From Sphingobacteriales bacterium (lineage in GTDB: Bacteria > Bacteroidota > Bacteroidia > Chitinophagales > JADIYW01): 64,000 bases of DNA. The notes beneath the pieces are model-generated. The model worked only from the letters and a program-made list of their open reading frames with translations. It was not told the origin of the DNA and searched no databases. Numbering within the stretch: position 1 is the first letter of the stretch; every line of letters starts with the position of its first letter. Of the stretch, positions 38,629 through 48,415 are shown piece by piece. Position numbers and translations under genes: made by a program. The stretch covers positions 1,178,001-1,242,000 of the forward strand of contig CP064984.1 of the NCBI GenBank assembly GCA_016699615.1. Reading direction: 5' to 3'.

Positions 38629-38662
38629 AAAAAAGCAGACCCCAAAAGGTCTGCTTTTTTGT
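38629..38662 (+). terminator. Rho-independent terminator after tRNA-Asn
   Basis: GCAGACC (38635-38641) pairs with GGTCTGC (38648-38654) around a 6-base loop, with six A before and six T after. It is two bases past the tRNA end. Confidence 0.9.
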
Positions 38663-38694
38663 TTAATATATTTTCTTTCTAAGTATTGTATTTA

Positions 38695-39630
38695 TTATAG
38701 TTTATCCCAAGTTTTTTGTGCTAATTGGTAAGTAAGGTATTCTACATAATAACTACCTTTTGTAAATTCTTCTTCTATTTTAAAGTTGCTTTCTAAGCTT
38801 AGAATATTCTTTACATTTCTAGCTATTCTATTGCCTAAATTTGTGTTCTCATGAGGATGAACAATGATTCCAAAACAAGCACCAAGTATTGCACTCATTG
38901 TTTCTGTTGTATTTCTTAGAATATTATTTTCTAATACATCATCGCTTCTATTTTCAAAGCCAGTTTCTGCTATTAAAGTAATTTCTTTATTGCTTTGATG
39001 CAATCTGTTTAGTTGTGCAAGCAACCATCTAAATGCTCTGAATTTGGCAACTTCTAAAAAGAAATTTTGTCCAACTATAAAATGTACACGAAATTGTGTT
39101 TCATCACTATGGTATATTCTAAGTAATGCATAAAGCAATTCGTTTACTTTGCTTTTTTGTTGTGGTACATATATTTTCGATATTGTACTCTTAGGTATTT
39201 TGTCTTCTAATATGTGTTTTGATGTTTGTATATAATTATCAAAAAAGATAGGTGCATATTCTGCTTGAATATCTTGAACTAAAACATCTACATCTAATTG
39301 TGTAATATCTTTATTTTCTACATCGAATATTATAGCTTGAATGCCTTGTTGTAGTAACTGTATTGCTTGTGCATTGGCTGCTTTTGCATCAGATACTTTT
39401 ACTATTGCTGTATTTAAACAATCTTGGTATGAAGTTGTTGGTATTTCTAATTGATATTTATGATTATCATCAGTAGTATAAAATGGTAAAATTTCTATTC
39501 CATCTTCTGTGTTTGAAATTAATTCATTAAAATCTTTTTCTTTTAAATCCTTAATAATTCTATTTTTCCAAGCTTCTTTGTCAGCCATTGGAAAGTTACT
39601 ATATATTTGTTCGAATGTAGAATTTATCAC
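38695..39630 (-). CDS. Methylmalonyl-CoA mutase small subunit-like protein (short)
   Basis: The 311-residue protein begins at GTG and resembles the N-terminal region of MutA (EAWKNRIIKDLKEKDFNELI...EILPFYTTDD) and later its barrel end (GSYYVEYLTYQLAQKTWDKL). Typical small subunits are clearly longer (over 450 residues), so the middle of the barrel is reduced. No large subunit (mutB) with the B12 domain is next to it; a tRNA gene follows. It may be a diverged or partner-only subunit. The frame is continuous, so this is not an obvious assembly break. Confidence 0.7.
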   Translation of the reverse strand: MINSTFEQIYSNFPMADKEAWKNRIIKDLKEKDFNELISNTEDGIEILPFYTTDDNHKYQLEIPTTSYQDCLNTAIVKVSDAKAANAQAIQLLQQGIQAIIFDVENKDITQLDVDVLVQDIQAEYAPIFFDNYIQTSKHILEDKIPKSTISKIYVPQQKSKVNELLYALLRIYHSDETQFRVHFIVGQNFFLEVAKFRAFRWLLAQLNRLHQSNKEITLIAETGFENRSDDVLENNILRNTTETMSAILGACFGIIVHPHENTNLGNRIARNVKNILSLESNFKIEEEFTKGSYYVEYLTYQLAQKTWDKL

Positions 39631-39720
39631 TTTTAATCGATATTTGTAAAATTACTAAAAAATCCTTTGGTTTTTATTTCAGATTTAATAAATAGATAAT
39701 TACTTTTAAGAAAAAAACAA

Positions 39721-41679
39721 ATGGCATTATTGTGGCAAGGTAGTCAAGCATTCATTAATGATTCGAATCTTTATAAATATCAACAATTTATAGAAGATAG
39801 ATATTCGGTATCTTTTAGTAATTATCATGAATTGTGGCAATGGAGCATTGAACATATTTCTGAGTTTTGGGAAAGCCTTACTGTTTTCTTTAATATCAAA
39901 TTTCATCAACCATATAAAACAATACTACAAAGAAGTGACACTCGAATGATAGATACCAAATGGTTTGATGGTGCAACACTAAACTATGCAGAACATATTT
40001 TTAGAAATAAAAACGCTGAAAATCATGCAATTGTCTACAAAAACGAAGACAATGCTACACAATATATTTCTTGGCAAGAATTAGAAAAGAAAGTACTAAG
40101 CATTCAACAATACCTGATAAGAAAAAATATACAAAAAGGTGATAGAGTAGTTGCTTACTTACCTAATACGCCAGATGCAATTATTGCTTTTTTAGCTTGT
40201 AATAGTATTGGTGCTATTTGGTCTTGTTGCTCACCAGATTTTGGCACAGAAAGTATTATTGATAGATTTCAGCAAATAGAACCAAAAGTTTTTATTGCAG
40301 CAGATAGCTATCAATATAATGGAAAACGATTTAATAAAATAGAAACTATACAATCTATAGTTCAAGGTATTCCATCATTAGAAGATGTGATTCTTATTTC
40401 TGATGATAAGCATCCCAATTTTTCAAGTTGGAATGAGTTATTGAATGACAAACAGGAAAAGGAAAACTTAGAATTTGTTGCAGTGCCTTTTGATCATCCA
40501 ATTTGGATATTGTATTCTTCTGGAACTACAGGAAAGCCAAAAGGAATTACACATAGTACTGGTGGCAATCTCATTGAACATTACAAAGCATTGGCATTAC
40601 ATCAAGATTGTAAGCCTGGAGAAAAATTTATGTGGTATTCAACAACTGGTTGGATGATGTGGAACTTTGCTTTATCTTCATTATTGGTAGGTTGCACATT
40701 ATGTATTTATGATGGTGCGCCCAATTTCCCAAGCATTACATCTGTTTGGGAATTTGTAGATAAAGAAAAAATCAATCATTTTGGTATTGGTGCCGCATTT
40801 TATATTTCTTGTATGAAAGAAAAATTAGACATCAGCAATACTTATGAATTAAAACATTTACGCTCATTAGGCTCAACTGGTTCGCCATTACCAAATGATG
40901 GTTTTGAATACATTTATCAAAAAATAAAAAAAGACATTTGGTTGATTTCTATTAGTGGTGGTACTGATGTTTGTAGTGCTTTTGTTGGTGGTTGTCCGTA
41001 TTTGCCTGTGTATGCTGGAGAAATACAATGTAGAATGCTTGGTGCAAGTGTACATGCATGGAATGATGAACAAATTTCTGTGTTGAATGAATTGGGCGAA
41101 CTTATGATAACTGAGCCAATGCCAAACATGCCTGTATATTTTTGGAATGATGAAGACAATAAAAAATATCTACAAGCATATTTTGAACATGACCAAAGTG
41201 TATGGCGACATGGAGATTGGATTAAAATTACAAATAATGATGGTGTAATTATCTTTGGTAGAAGTGATGCTACACTAAATAGAGACGGTGTAAGAATAGG
41301 TACTGCTGAAATTTATAATGCTGTTGAAGGTATAGAATTAATCAAAGATAGTCTTGTAATATGTATTGAAAAAGATAATGGCTCATACTATATGCCTCTT
41401 TTTGTAGTACTTTCTGATACTCAATCTTTAGATGATACATTAGTAAAAGAAATAAAACAAACATTACGAAGTAAGTATTCGCCACGACATGTGCCTGATG
41501 AAATTATACAAATAAATGCTGTGCCATACACAATAAGTGGCAAAAAAATGGAGATGCCCATCAAAAAAATTTTAATGGGCATGCCATTAGAAAAAAGCAT
41601 TTCTCTGGATGCTATGAAAAATCCTGAATGTATAGATGAATATCTAAAATTATATGATTCATTAAAGCATAATCTATAA
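39721..41679 (+). CDS. aacS: Acetoacetyl-CoA synthetase
   Basis: This 652-residue ANL-superfamily ligase has the AMP-binding motif YSSGTTGKPKGITHS, a TGWMMWNF segment, GRSDATLNRDGVRIGTAEIY and the C-terminal catalytic lysine region TISGKKMEMPIKK. The N-terminus (LWQGS...YQQFI...FWESL) matches acetoacetate-CoA ligases. It activates acetoacetate with ATP, feeding ketone bodies into lipid or polyester metabolism. It is divergent from the MutA-like gene. Confidence 0.93.
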   Translation: MALLWQGSQAFINDSNLYKYQQFIEDRYSVSFSNYHELWQWSIEHISEFWESLTVFFNIKFHQPYKTILQRSDTRMIDTKWFDGATLNYAEHIFRNKNAENHAIVYKNEDNATQYISWQELEKKVLSIQQYLIRKNIQKGDRVVAYLPNTPDAIIAFLACNSIGAIWSCCSPDFGTESIIDRFQQIEPKVFIAADSYQYNGKRFNKIETIQSIVQGIPSLEDVILISDDKHPNFSSWNELLNDKQEKENLEFVAVPFDHPIWILYSSGTTGKPKGITHSTGGNLIEHYKALALHQDCKPGEKFMWYSTTGWMMWNFALSSLLVGCTLCIYDGAPNFPSITSVWEFVDKEKINHFGIGAAFYISCMKEKLDISNTYELKHLRSLGSTGSPLPNDGFEYIYQKIKKDIWLISISGGTDVCSAFVGGCPYLPVYAGEIQCRMLGASVHAWNDEQISVLNELGELMITEPMPNMPVYFWNDEDNKKYLQAYFEHDQSVWRHGDWIKITNNDGVIIFGRSDATLNRDGVRIGTAEIYNAVEGIELIKDSLVICIEKDNGSYYMPLFVVLSDTQSLDDTLVKEIKQTLRSKYSPRHVPDEIIQINAVPYTISGKKMEMPIKKILMGMPLEKSISLDAMKNPECIDEYLKLYDSLKHNL

Positions 41680-41714
41680 TTGGTTACTCAACTACTTAGA
41701 AAGTTTTTCCTTGA

Positions 41715-42059
41715 TTAGTTTTGAGATTTTTTGCCTAGCATTAATATCTCATTGGCAATAATTTCTGTAATAATTTTCTTATTACCATCTTTATCTTCAT
41801 ATTGTCTGTAGACAATTTTGCCATTTAATGCAATTTCTGCGCCTTTGTCTAAATAAGTTTCGCATATTTTTGCTGTTTTGCCAAATGCAACAATATTGTG
41901 CCATTGGGTTTCTTGTTTCTTCTCGCCTTTGTTATCTACATAATGGTCTGATGTAGCTAGGCTGAATGTGACAATTTGTTTGCCACTGTCAAATGTTTTT
42001 ACTTCTGGTTTTTTACCAAGGTTTCCGATTAAATTAACCTGATTTCGTAATGCTGTCAT
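41715..42059 (-). CDS. ssb: Single-stranded DNA-binding protein
   Basis: This 114-residue OB-fold protein opens MTALRNQVNLIGNLGKKPEV and has FSLATSD, TQWHNIVAFGKTA and the IVYRQYEDKDGNKK loop. It is short and lacks the long acidic C-terminal tail with DDDLPF, so it may be a second, non-replicative Ssb paralogue. It stands alone. Confidence 0.9.
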   Translation of the reverse strand: MTALRNQVNLIGNLGKKPEVKTFDSGKQIVTFSLATSDHYVDNKGEKKQETQWHNIVAFGKTAKICETYLDKGAEIALNGKIVYRQYEDKDGNKKIITEIIANEILMLGKKSQN

Positions 42060-42107
42060 AAATTTGAATTTATATAATGACGCAAAAACTTCAGAATTCC
42101 ATAAAAA

Positions 42108-44351
42108 TTATTGAACTTTTTTATTTTTTTTATAATCCCAATCAAAAATTAGCGTAGCTAAAAAGTTGATAGGCTCAGCTGGGATGATGCCTGGACCAGG
42201 ATAACCAGCTGCTCGTCTTGTAAAATATCTGTTATTACTTAGGTTATTGATATTTGCTTTTAATGTAAACCATTTGTATGTGTAACTTGCCGAGAAATCC
42301 ATAACATAATATGCTGGAATAATGCCAGAAATAGCATTTACTGTTGGTATTTCTGCGTTAGATGCATCTGAAAATTGTTCAGAAACATAATTGAATTGAA
42401 ATTGAAGATTAAGTGTTTTGTATGCAAATGCAATTCCACCTCTTGATATAAAATCTGGTGCGTATTCTACTTTATTATTGCCTAAATTATGGTCTTCACT
42501 TTTCTTATATCTAGCATTGAGATAGGAAAGGTTTGCAAATAATTTGAGAGAAAAATCTTGATTTATGGTGCTTTTAATTCTAAGTAAATCTACTTCTGAT
42601 GAAACATCAAAGCCAACTGCTCGTGATTGTGCAATATTGGTTCTGTATCTATATATTGCGTAGGTTGCTGTATTTTTTTGTAGTACTTCGCTTATTCTAT
42701 TATTGTATGATAGATAAAATACACTTGCGTTATAATTAAATATATTTTTATAAATACCTCGTGTTCCAATATCAAAACTATATCCTTTTTCATCTTGGAT
42801 ATTTGGATCTACTCTTAGTCCAGCTAAAGCAATTCTAATATCATTGAAATTAATAGCTCTATAGTTTTGAGAAAAATTTGCAAACACTTCTACGCTTGTA
42901 TTGGGTTTGTAGCTTACGCCAATTCCTGCTAAGAAAATATGTCTTTTCCTTTCTCTTGTTTCATAAATTGTTGTGTCTTTTATAACAACTTCATTAAATG
43001 TGCTAATTTCTCTATATTTTCCATCCGCTTTGGTTTGTATGTATTCGTATCTGATGCCTGGTGTAATTGAGAATTTGCCTATGGTAAATAGGTGCTCTGC
43101 AAATAATGCTGAGTTGAAACTTGGAAATTTATAATCTGAACCTTGTGATAAACTATCTGCTAAAAAGTTGAATGATGCTGTTGTTGATGTATCGCCTAAA
43201 TCTTGTATTTTGGTTGTATGGCCTTTGTAAAATCTTGCGCCAACAAGTAATACAAAACTATTTTTTTGTGTTGTTTTATATTTATACAACCATTTTGTTT
43301 CATTGCCAATATTTTTATATTTATCTTTAAAATATGTACGTGGTGTTCCTAAGACATCTTGTTGTTGTATATTGCTTAGGTTGCCAATAGCATCTCTTCC
43401 TGCTATTAATCCAAAAAATTGTGTTTGTATTTGTGCTTTAGGTGTTATCTTATATTTTAAATTTAATGCCAATAAATTCCAATTTACTTTAAAGAAATTT
43501 CTGCTTCTGTTAGATTGTTTTGGGTCTTGTTCAAATTGTTTGTCTGTCAATCCGCCTGGTTGTTGTGCTACATAATACATGTATGTATATTGTGTATTGA
43601 TGCTTAGCTTTTCGGTAATATCATAATTTAGATTGATGTGTGCATGATGTGATTGAAAGTTAGAATTTGGTCGCCAGCTATTTCCTCTTCTATATTGATA
43701 GAATGTGTAATAGTTGAAATTTTTGTACTTACCACCAATGCTATTGAATGTATTAAAAAACTTGTATAAGCCTACTGTTTGTTGTAATGAAATGTGCAAT
43801 GGTGTATTGTAATTTGAACCATCTTTCAGTTTAAAATTTATCAAACCACCGAACTGTGTACCATACTGTAATGATGCTGCACCACGCACAATTTCTATTC
43901 TATCTACAGCATCTGTTGGTGGTGTATAATATGCATCTGGGTAGCCAAGTGCATCTGCAGACATATCGTAACCATTTTGTCTGATATTGAAACTTGACGA
44001 ACGATTTGGGTCTAAGCCACGTGTTGCTATATCTAATTGCAAGCCTGAGGCATCACTTTCTAAGATATTTAGACCAGCTACTTTCCCATAAATTTGTCTG
44101 CCTACATTTCTTGCTTTTATGGTATATAATTTATCAATAGAAATTATATCTGTTTTTTTTGCTGCATATATTGCAAATTGTTCTACACTTTTTAAGTAAG
44201 ATTGGTCTATTCCATTATCAAGTTTGTTTTCTGTAATAGTTACATTATCAATTTTAACTACTGTGTCTATTGCTAATAATGAATCAAAATCTTGTGCGTA
44301 CAAGGAAATGCATAAAAAGTTTAGTATTATATATAATAAGTTTTTATTCAT
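42108..44351 (-). CDS. TonB-dependent outer-membrane receptor (FecA-like)
   Basis: The 747-residue protein has a signal peptide (ending LCISLYAQD), a plug domain (DRIEIVRGAASLQYGTQFGGLINFKLKDGS) and a C-terminal barrel ending in DWDYKKNKKVQ after RYFTRRAAGYPGPGIIPAEP. The plug contains TRGLDPNRSSSFNIRQNG, typical of ferric-dicitrate (FecA)-type receptors. It is the last gene of a four-gene uptake unit (DUF4856, imelysin, HTTM, receptor). A -7-like box on the minus strand (44398-44391) may give it extra transcription. Confidence 0.92.
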   Translation of the reverse strand: MNKNLLYIILNFLCISLYAQDFDSLLAIDTVVKIDNVTITENKLDNGIDQSYLKSVEQFAIYAAKKTDIISIDKLYTIKARNVGRQIYGKVAGLNILESDASGLQLDIATRGLDPNRSSSFNIRQNGYDMSADALGYPDAYYTPPTDAVDRIEIVRGAASLQYGTQFGGLINFKLKDGSNYNTPLHISLQQTVGLYKFFNTFNSIGGKYKNFNYYTFYQYRRGNSWRPNSNFQSHHAHINLNYDITEKLSINTQYTYMYYVAQQPGGLTDKQFEQDPKQSNRSRNFFKVNWNLLALNLKYKITPKAQIQTQFFGLIAGRDAIGNLSNIQQQDVLGTPRTYFKDKYKNIGNETKWLYKYKTTQKNSFVLLVGARFYKGHTTKIQDLGDTSTTASFNFLADSLSQGSDYKFPSFNSALFAEHLFTIGKFSITPGIRYEYIQTKADGKYREISTFNEVVIKDTTIYETRERKRHIFLAGIGVSYKPNTSVEVFANFSQNYRAINFNDIRIALAGLRVDPNIQDEKGYSFDIGTRGIYKNIFNYNASVFYLSYNNRISEVLQKNTATYAIYRYRTNIAQSRAVGFDVSSEVDLLRIKSTINQDFSLKLFANLSYLNARYKKSEDHNLGNNKVEYAPDFISRGGIAFAYKTLNLQFQFNYVSEQFSDASNAEIPTVNAISGIIPAYYVMDFSASYTYKWFTLKANINNLSNNRYFTRRAAGYPGPGIIPAEPINFLATLIFDWDYKKNKKVQ

Positions 44352-44357
44352 ATTGTA

Positions 44358-45665
44358 TTATCCAATCTTTTTGTTTCCAATTATTTTTTGCAAAGATAAG
44401 TCAATATTTGTGTGATTGAATAGCTTGCTACCTTTACCATTAAGTGAAATATAGACTTCTGCATATACTTTTGGATTTTTGAAGCCTAATTGCGTGTATT
44501 TTTTTTGTAGAAATTGTGCGTATTGTACCATCATGTCTGGTTGTGTATTGAGCATCTTTATCTGCGTACGTGTTAGGTATTTTTGGTTATCTACTGCTAC
44601 GATTTCTTTTCCATCAGATTTGATATAGAATGATGCATAGCCTACTTTTTCAATTAGCATTACACGCCATGAGAAGCGAAAACCTTGCTCATGCCAAAAC
44701 AGATTGCCTTTGTATAATAAATATCTAAATGGCAATAATAATTGGATGATAACAAATATTATTAGAAATGTAATTACAAATTTTTGATGTGCTGGTTGGT
44801 ATATATTCTTTTGTATTGTTTTCCAATCAGATCTTAATAAAAAATCTTGTATTTTTTGATGTGTGTTTTCGCTAAAAAATACTGTAGTTAAGCTTATCAT
44901 AATGAAAGGAAAAACGCCAATAGGAAACAACCATGATGTGAGTAAATGAAATGTTATTAGCGCAAAATATCCGAATATTCTTGTTTTTTTATTAATTAAT
45001 AAAAAGAAGATACTCAAATCAAAAAGGCAACCTGCCCATGAGAAGAAATAGGCTGTTGCTTTTTGCGTAAGCAAATTACCAATAATTGGATAATTGTATT
45101 TTGCTTGTAGCCAAATTTTTAGTGGTAGTGCTTCTAACAGCCAATCTGAATTTATTTTTGCTACGCCTGCAAAAAAATAAACAATGCCCAACATTAACAT
45201 TAGTATATTGATATTGTATGCTGAAATGTGAGTTACATTCTTTCTTTTAAATATCAAATTATCTATACTTAATGCTCTATTAGCTGGCAAAAATATAAGT
45301 ACAAAGCTGACTAAACTTATGAAATAATAATGGTTGAGATAATTGCTCTTATCTAACAACTCAAAATAAGTAAATATAATAAAATAAATTATTATAAATA
45401 ATCTATATAAAAAGCCGAATGCAATTGCCAATGATGCAATTGCCATAAGGTAAAACAAGTAATAGGTTGTTTGTTCTGGAAGTGGTTTTATAAAATCAAA
45501 AAAAGAGAAATAAAATTCTGGTTCTATAAATAATTGAGCAACCCAACCTCTGTTTATAAATCTTGTGGTGCTAAAGAATGTAAGTAATCCGAATAATATT
45601 CTAAAACTAATGAGTGGCGCAATGTGTATTGGCTTAGATACTAAGTTATAGAATATTCTATTCAC
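44358..45665 (-). CDS. HTTM-domain membrane protein (gamma-carboxylase-like)
   Basis: The 435-residue protein starts at GTG (45665) and has about eight hydrophobic helices, with the HTTM opening PISFRILFGLLTFFSTTRFI, then IVYFFAGVAKINSDWL and a C-terminal soluble part (QGFRFSWRVMLIEKVGYASF). The family is related to vitamin K-dependent gamma-carboxylase. It lies 6 bases before the TonB receptor and 9 after the imelysin gene. In Bacteroidota this gene is a regular member of imelysin clusters; its chemistry is unproven. Confidence 0.88.
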   Translation of the reverse strand: MNRIFYNLVSKPIHIAPLISFRILFGLLTFFSTTRFINRGWVAQLFIEPEFYFSFFDFIKPLPEQTTYYLFYLMAIASLAIAFGFLYRLFIIIYFIIFTYFELLDKSNYLNHYYFISLVSFVLIFLPANRALSIDNLIFKRKNVTHISAYNINILMLMLGIVYFFAGVAKINSDWLLEALPLKIWLQAKYNYPIIGNLLTQKATAYFFSWAGCLFDLSIFFLLINKKTRIFGYFALITFHLLTSWLFPIGVFPFIMISLTTVFFSENTHQKIQDFLLRSDWKTIQKNIYQPAHQKFVITFLIIFVIIQLLLPFRYLLYKGNLFWHEQGFRFSWRVMLIEKVGYASFYIKSDGKEIVAVDNQKYLTRTQIKMLNTQPDMMVQYAQFLQKKYTQLGFKNPKVYAEVYISLNGKGSKLFNHTNIDLSLQKIIGNKKIG

Positions 45666-45674
45666 ATTATATTA

Positions 45675-46766
45675 TTAATCGCCGTCTGTGTCTTGATAAA
45701 TAATATCGATACTCATAGCTGACGCAACATCTACTTTTAGTGTAATAACTAATAACTGAAATGCTTGAAATAGTTCTTTTACTTTTTGTCTATCATCTAC
45801 AATTTCGCTTGCATATGGTTCTTCTAATGCATTTATTTTGGTTTTGATATTAGCTACTTGTGTTTCTATGATTGTACTGAGCAATGTGCCATTAAATTTT
45901 GCATCTATATCATTCAAATAATCATCATAGCCGAGACCATTATTTCCACTTAAAAATGAACCAAATGCATCTATGTGTGCTTTTAATAATTCTATACTGA
46001 TTTGGCTATGTCTTGCTTCTATTAATTCTAATCTTGGTGTTGTGCCTTCAAAGATTCCGTTGTAGCCTAATGGTATACCAACTTTCGCTGTTCTACCATA
46101 TTTTTCGATATTTTCTACTAATGCATTGGTCATTAAAAAAAATGAACTGGAACGGTCTATGCCTTGTCTTTCTTTGAAAGTTGTTAGATATTGGTTGTTC
46201 CAATCAGTATTTACCAAATCTGTTAGTCTTTTTATTTCTGCTGTTACAGCCTTTACATAAGATTTTGCATTTGGTGTATTTGTGTACCAATTTACTAAAT
46301 CTGTAGTTGAATAATCTCTAACTGCGTACAATAAATAGTCTAATGCTTGTAAGCCTTTTGCTTTGTTGGAAATTGTTTGAATGTTGTAGCTATTGCTTTG
46401 TATTGCATTTAGTATAATTGTTGTATCTTCTGGATAGTTGTTGAAAGCATCTATTATATTTAGCTCTAATGCTTTGCCAAAGTTTATGAATTGTACTGTT
46501 TGAAATGATTTGTATGTTTTTACAAATGCACTTCTAAGTTTTAGTAGATTTTGTTCTGTAGTATTTGTTTGAAAAGAATCAGCATATATATTTAAACTAT
46601 CTGCATCTGTTTTTAGTTGTGTATAATTTTGTACAATTATGTTTCCCAAGTTATCTAAGATAGCAGCTCTGTCTATATTTTGATCTGTATCGTCGTTACT
46701 GGTTTTGCTACAAGACAATACGAATACAATTGTAGTAAGTAATAATATATATGCTGATTTTCTCAT
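45675..46766 (-). CDS. Imelysin family lipoprotein
   Basis: From the ATG at 46766 the product has 363 residues, and a TTG at 46790 would precede the signal. The lipobox is VLSCSKTS. Conserved imelysin stretches are LQALDYLLYAVRD, GIDRSSSFFLMTNALVENIEKYG and PRLELIEARHSQIS. Imelysins are periplasmic or surface proteins linked to iron uptake. It is the second gene of the cluster. Confidence 0.88.
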   Translation of the reverse strand: MRKSAYILLLTTIVFVLSCSKTSNDDTDQNIDRAAILDNLGNIIVQNYTQLKTDADSLNIYADSFQTNTTEQNLLKLRSAFVKTYKSFQTVQFINFGKALELNIIDAFNNYPEDTTIILNAIQSNSYNIQTISNKAKGLQALDYLLYAVRDYSTTDLVNWYTNTPNAKSYVKAVTAEIKRLTDLVNTDWNNQYLTTFKERQGIDRSSSFFLMTNALVENIEKYGRTAKVGIPLGYNGIFEGTTPRLELIEARHSQISIELLKAHIDAFGSFLSGNNGLGYDDYLNDIDAKFNGTLLSTIIETQVANIKTKINALEEPYASEIVDDRQKVKELFQAFQLLVITLKVDVASAMSIDIIYQDTDGD

Positions 46767-46810
46767 TATTTGTGTATTTATTTTTTGCAAAAATAGTATA
46801 TTATTTTATA

Positions 46811-47939
46811 CTATCTACCTTCTGCTGAAATCCAGTTTGCATTGAAGTCTGTCATTTCTGCATCTGTAAAGCCATATATTTCTTGTACATAATCTCTTGC
46901 ATCATCTAATCCATCTATAGTTGTAGCTGGTTCTGTAGCAAATAAGTACATAGTGCTACTTCCACCTGCTGGTGCATTTAAGTATGTTAATAATTGATTG
47001 ATTTGTGCATCTGTAATCTTTCTATTGCTTTGTGCTATACCTTTAAACCCATGAACAAATCCTACACACTCAGATAAATCATGTATTGCACCAATTTTTT
47101 CTGCATCTGTTGGCATGTCTTTGTTTATTTTAGTTTTTGCACTATTCATATAGTTTACAACTGTTGCTAATAATGCTTTTTCTACTAATAATTTGATAGA
47201 ACTAATAGCTTCATTTTTTTCTTGGTTGTAATCGCTACCAGCATTTACTGCTGCTTTTAGTTTTATAAATTCTGCTTTTATTTGTCTGTACAATCCTGTT
47301 GCATTTGCAGATCTATCTCTACGTGCTGTGTACAATGCTATGTATGTGTCTGGTGTTGTTGTATTTGTTTGCTGTATTGGTATTTGGAAAACTACCATGT
47401 GCACCATAGATATATAACATTCTATCTACTGTAGCTGCTGTAACTGTGCCTTGAGATAGTGTAACCAAATGGTTGTATAATGTTGCTGCAAACATACCTT
47501 TTTCTGTTTCTTGCAACATTTCTTTGCCTTTGCTGTCTAATAGTCTATTGATGTACACGCCACCTACTGTATTTTCTGGTGTTGTTGTAATATCAAAACT
47601 ATTTTGGCTTGCTGTAACTATGTTTGCAAACCATGTGTTTTCTATTAAATTAGTATAATAAGATACAGTAGTTGATTCTAAACTTGGTGTGCCTATTGTA
47701 AAATAATAGTTTAAAGAATCTGATGCTAATTTGTTGGCTACATTATCACCTTTGCGTATGTATGCTGCAAAGTTTGACAATTGAGTTCTAAGGTTTCTTT
47801 CTGTTTCTACATTAGCTGAAAATCCAGTAGTATCGTAAGTTGTTGGAACAACAAGTGGCGTTTTTGTTTCATCATCTTTTTTGCATGAGATAACTAAGAT
47901 AGAAACTAATAATGCAATTGAAAGTGTAATTTTGTTCAT
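46811..47939 (-). CDS. DUF4856 lipoprotein, reading frame interrupted by a frameshift
   Basis: The first frame from 47939 has a lipoprotein signal (ILVISCKKDD), YDTTGFSANVETERNLRTQL and DRMLYIYGAHGSFPNTNTAN, then runs out at 47319. The second frame, from about 47,370 to 46811, continues TNTTTPDTYIALYTARRDRSANATGLY to NANWISAEGR. One base is extra (or two are missing) in the A-rich stretch around 47365-47385. Restored, it is about 375 residues and matches DUF4856 proteins that accompany imelysin. It is the first gene of the uptake cluster. Confidence 0.82.
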
Positions 47940-47975
47940 TTTTTATTCTTATTTAGATTAAATTAAAATTGTAAA

Positions 47976-48006
47976 CAAAAATACATTTACTGTATTGCTC
48001 CTGCAA
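47976..48006 (-). promoter_or_regulatory. Putative promoter of the DUF4856-imelysin-HTTM-receptor cluster
   Basis: On the minus strand TATTTTTG (47983-47976) matches the -7 box and TTG (48006-48004) lies 20 bases upstream. The predicted start is about 30 bases before the ATG at 47939. An inverted repeat overlaps the -33 element. Confidence 0.5.
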
Positions 48007-48043
48007 TACCTAAATTAGTTAAATTGATACCTAAAATTAGGTA
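47992..48043. promoter_or_regulatory. Two inverted repeats upstream of the uptake cluster
   Basis: GTATTGC-TCCT-GCAATAC (47992-48009) overlaps the presumed -33 element, and TACCTAA-AA-TTAGGTA (48028-48043) lies about 20 bases further upstream. The bases ATACCTAAA recur at both. Neither resembles a classical Fur box. They are good operator candidates for metal-dependent control. Confidence 0.5.
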
Positions 48044-48083
48044 ATTATGGGGTTTTCTTAGATTTTTCTATAAATATAGATTT

Positions 48084-48404
48084 TCACGCTACTTTCTTCA
48101 TCACATAGAAGTTGCCTACAAGCAATAGTATAATTGTGAGTATAAATAATGTGAACCAATAATTGGTGTATTGCATTTTGAAAAGTGCTGTTGTATGTGT
48201 GTAAATTGGAAATAGTGATGCTAAGAAATAAATTGGTCTATTAAACATAAAGTATTTATGCAAACTCAGCATACAAATGCTATAAGCAAGAATATGAAAT
48301 AGATGCCTTAGTAATAATTCGTTACCATGTATTTTCCCAAAATAAATATTGATTGCTATTCCAATAATTAAAAAGATAGTTAGCAATGAACGCATTATTT
48401 TCAT
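48084..48404 (-). CDS. Small membrane protein, unrecognised
   Basis: The 106-residue protein is mostly hydrophobic, with about three membrane helices (residues 5-20, 35-50 and 80-100) and a short basic C-terminus. I do not recognise a family. It is the last gene of a four-gene operon, 11 bases after the SRPBCC gene, with no obvious cofactor motif. Confidence 0.7.
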   Translation of the reverse strand: MKIMRSLLTIFLIIGIAINIYFGKIHGNELLLRHLFHILAYSICMLSLHKYFMFNRPIYFLASLFPIYTHTTALFKMQYTNYWFTLFILTIILLLVGNFYVMKKVA

Positions 48405-48415
48405 ACTAAAACAAT

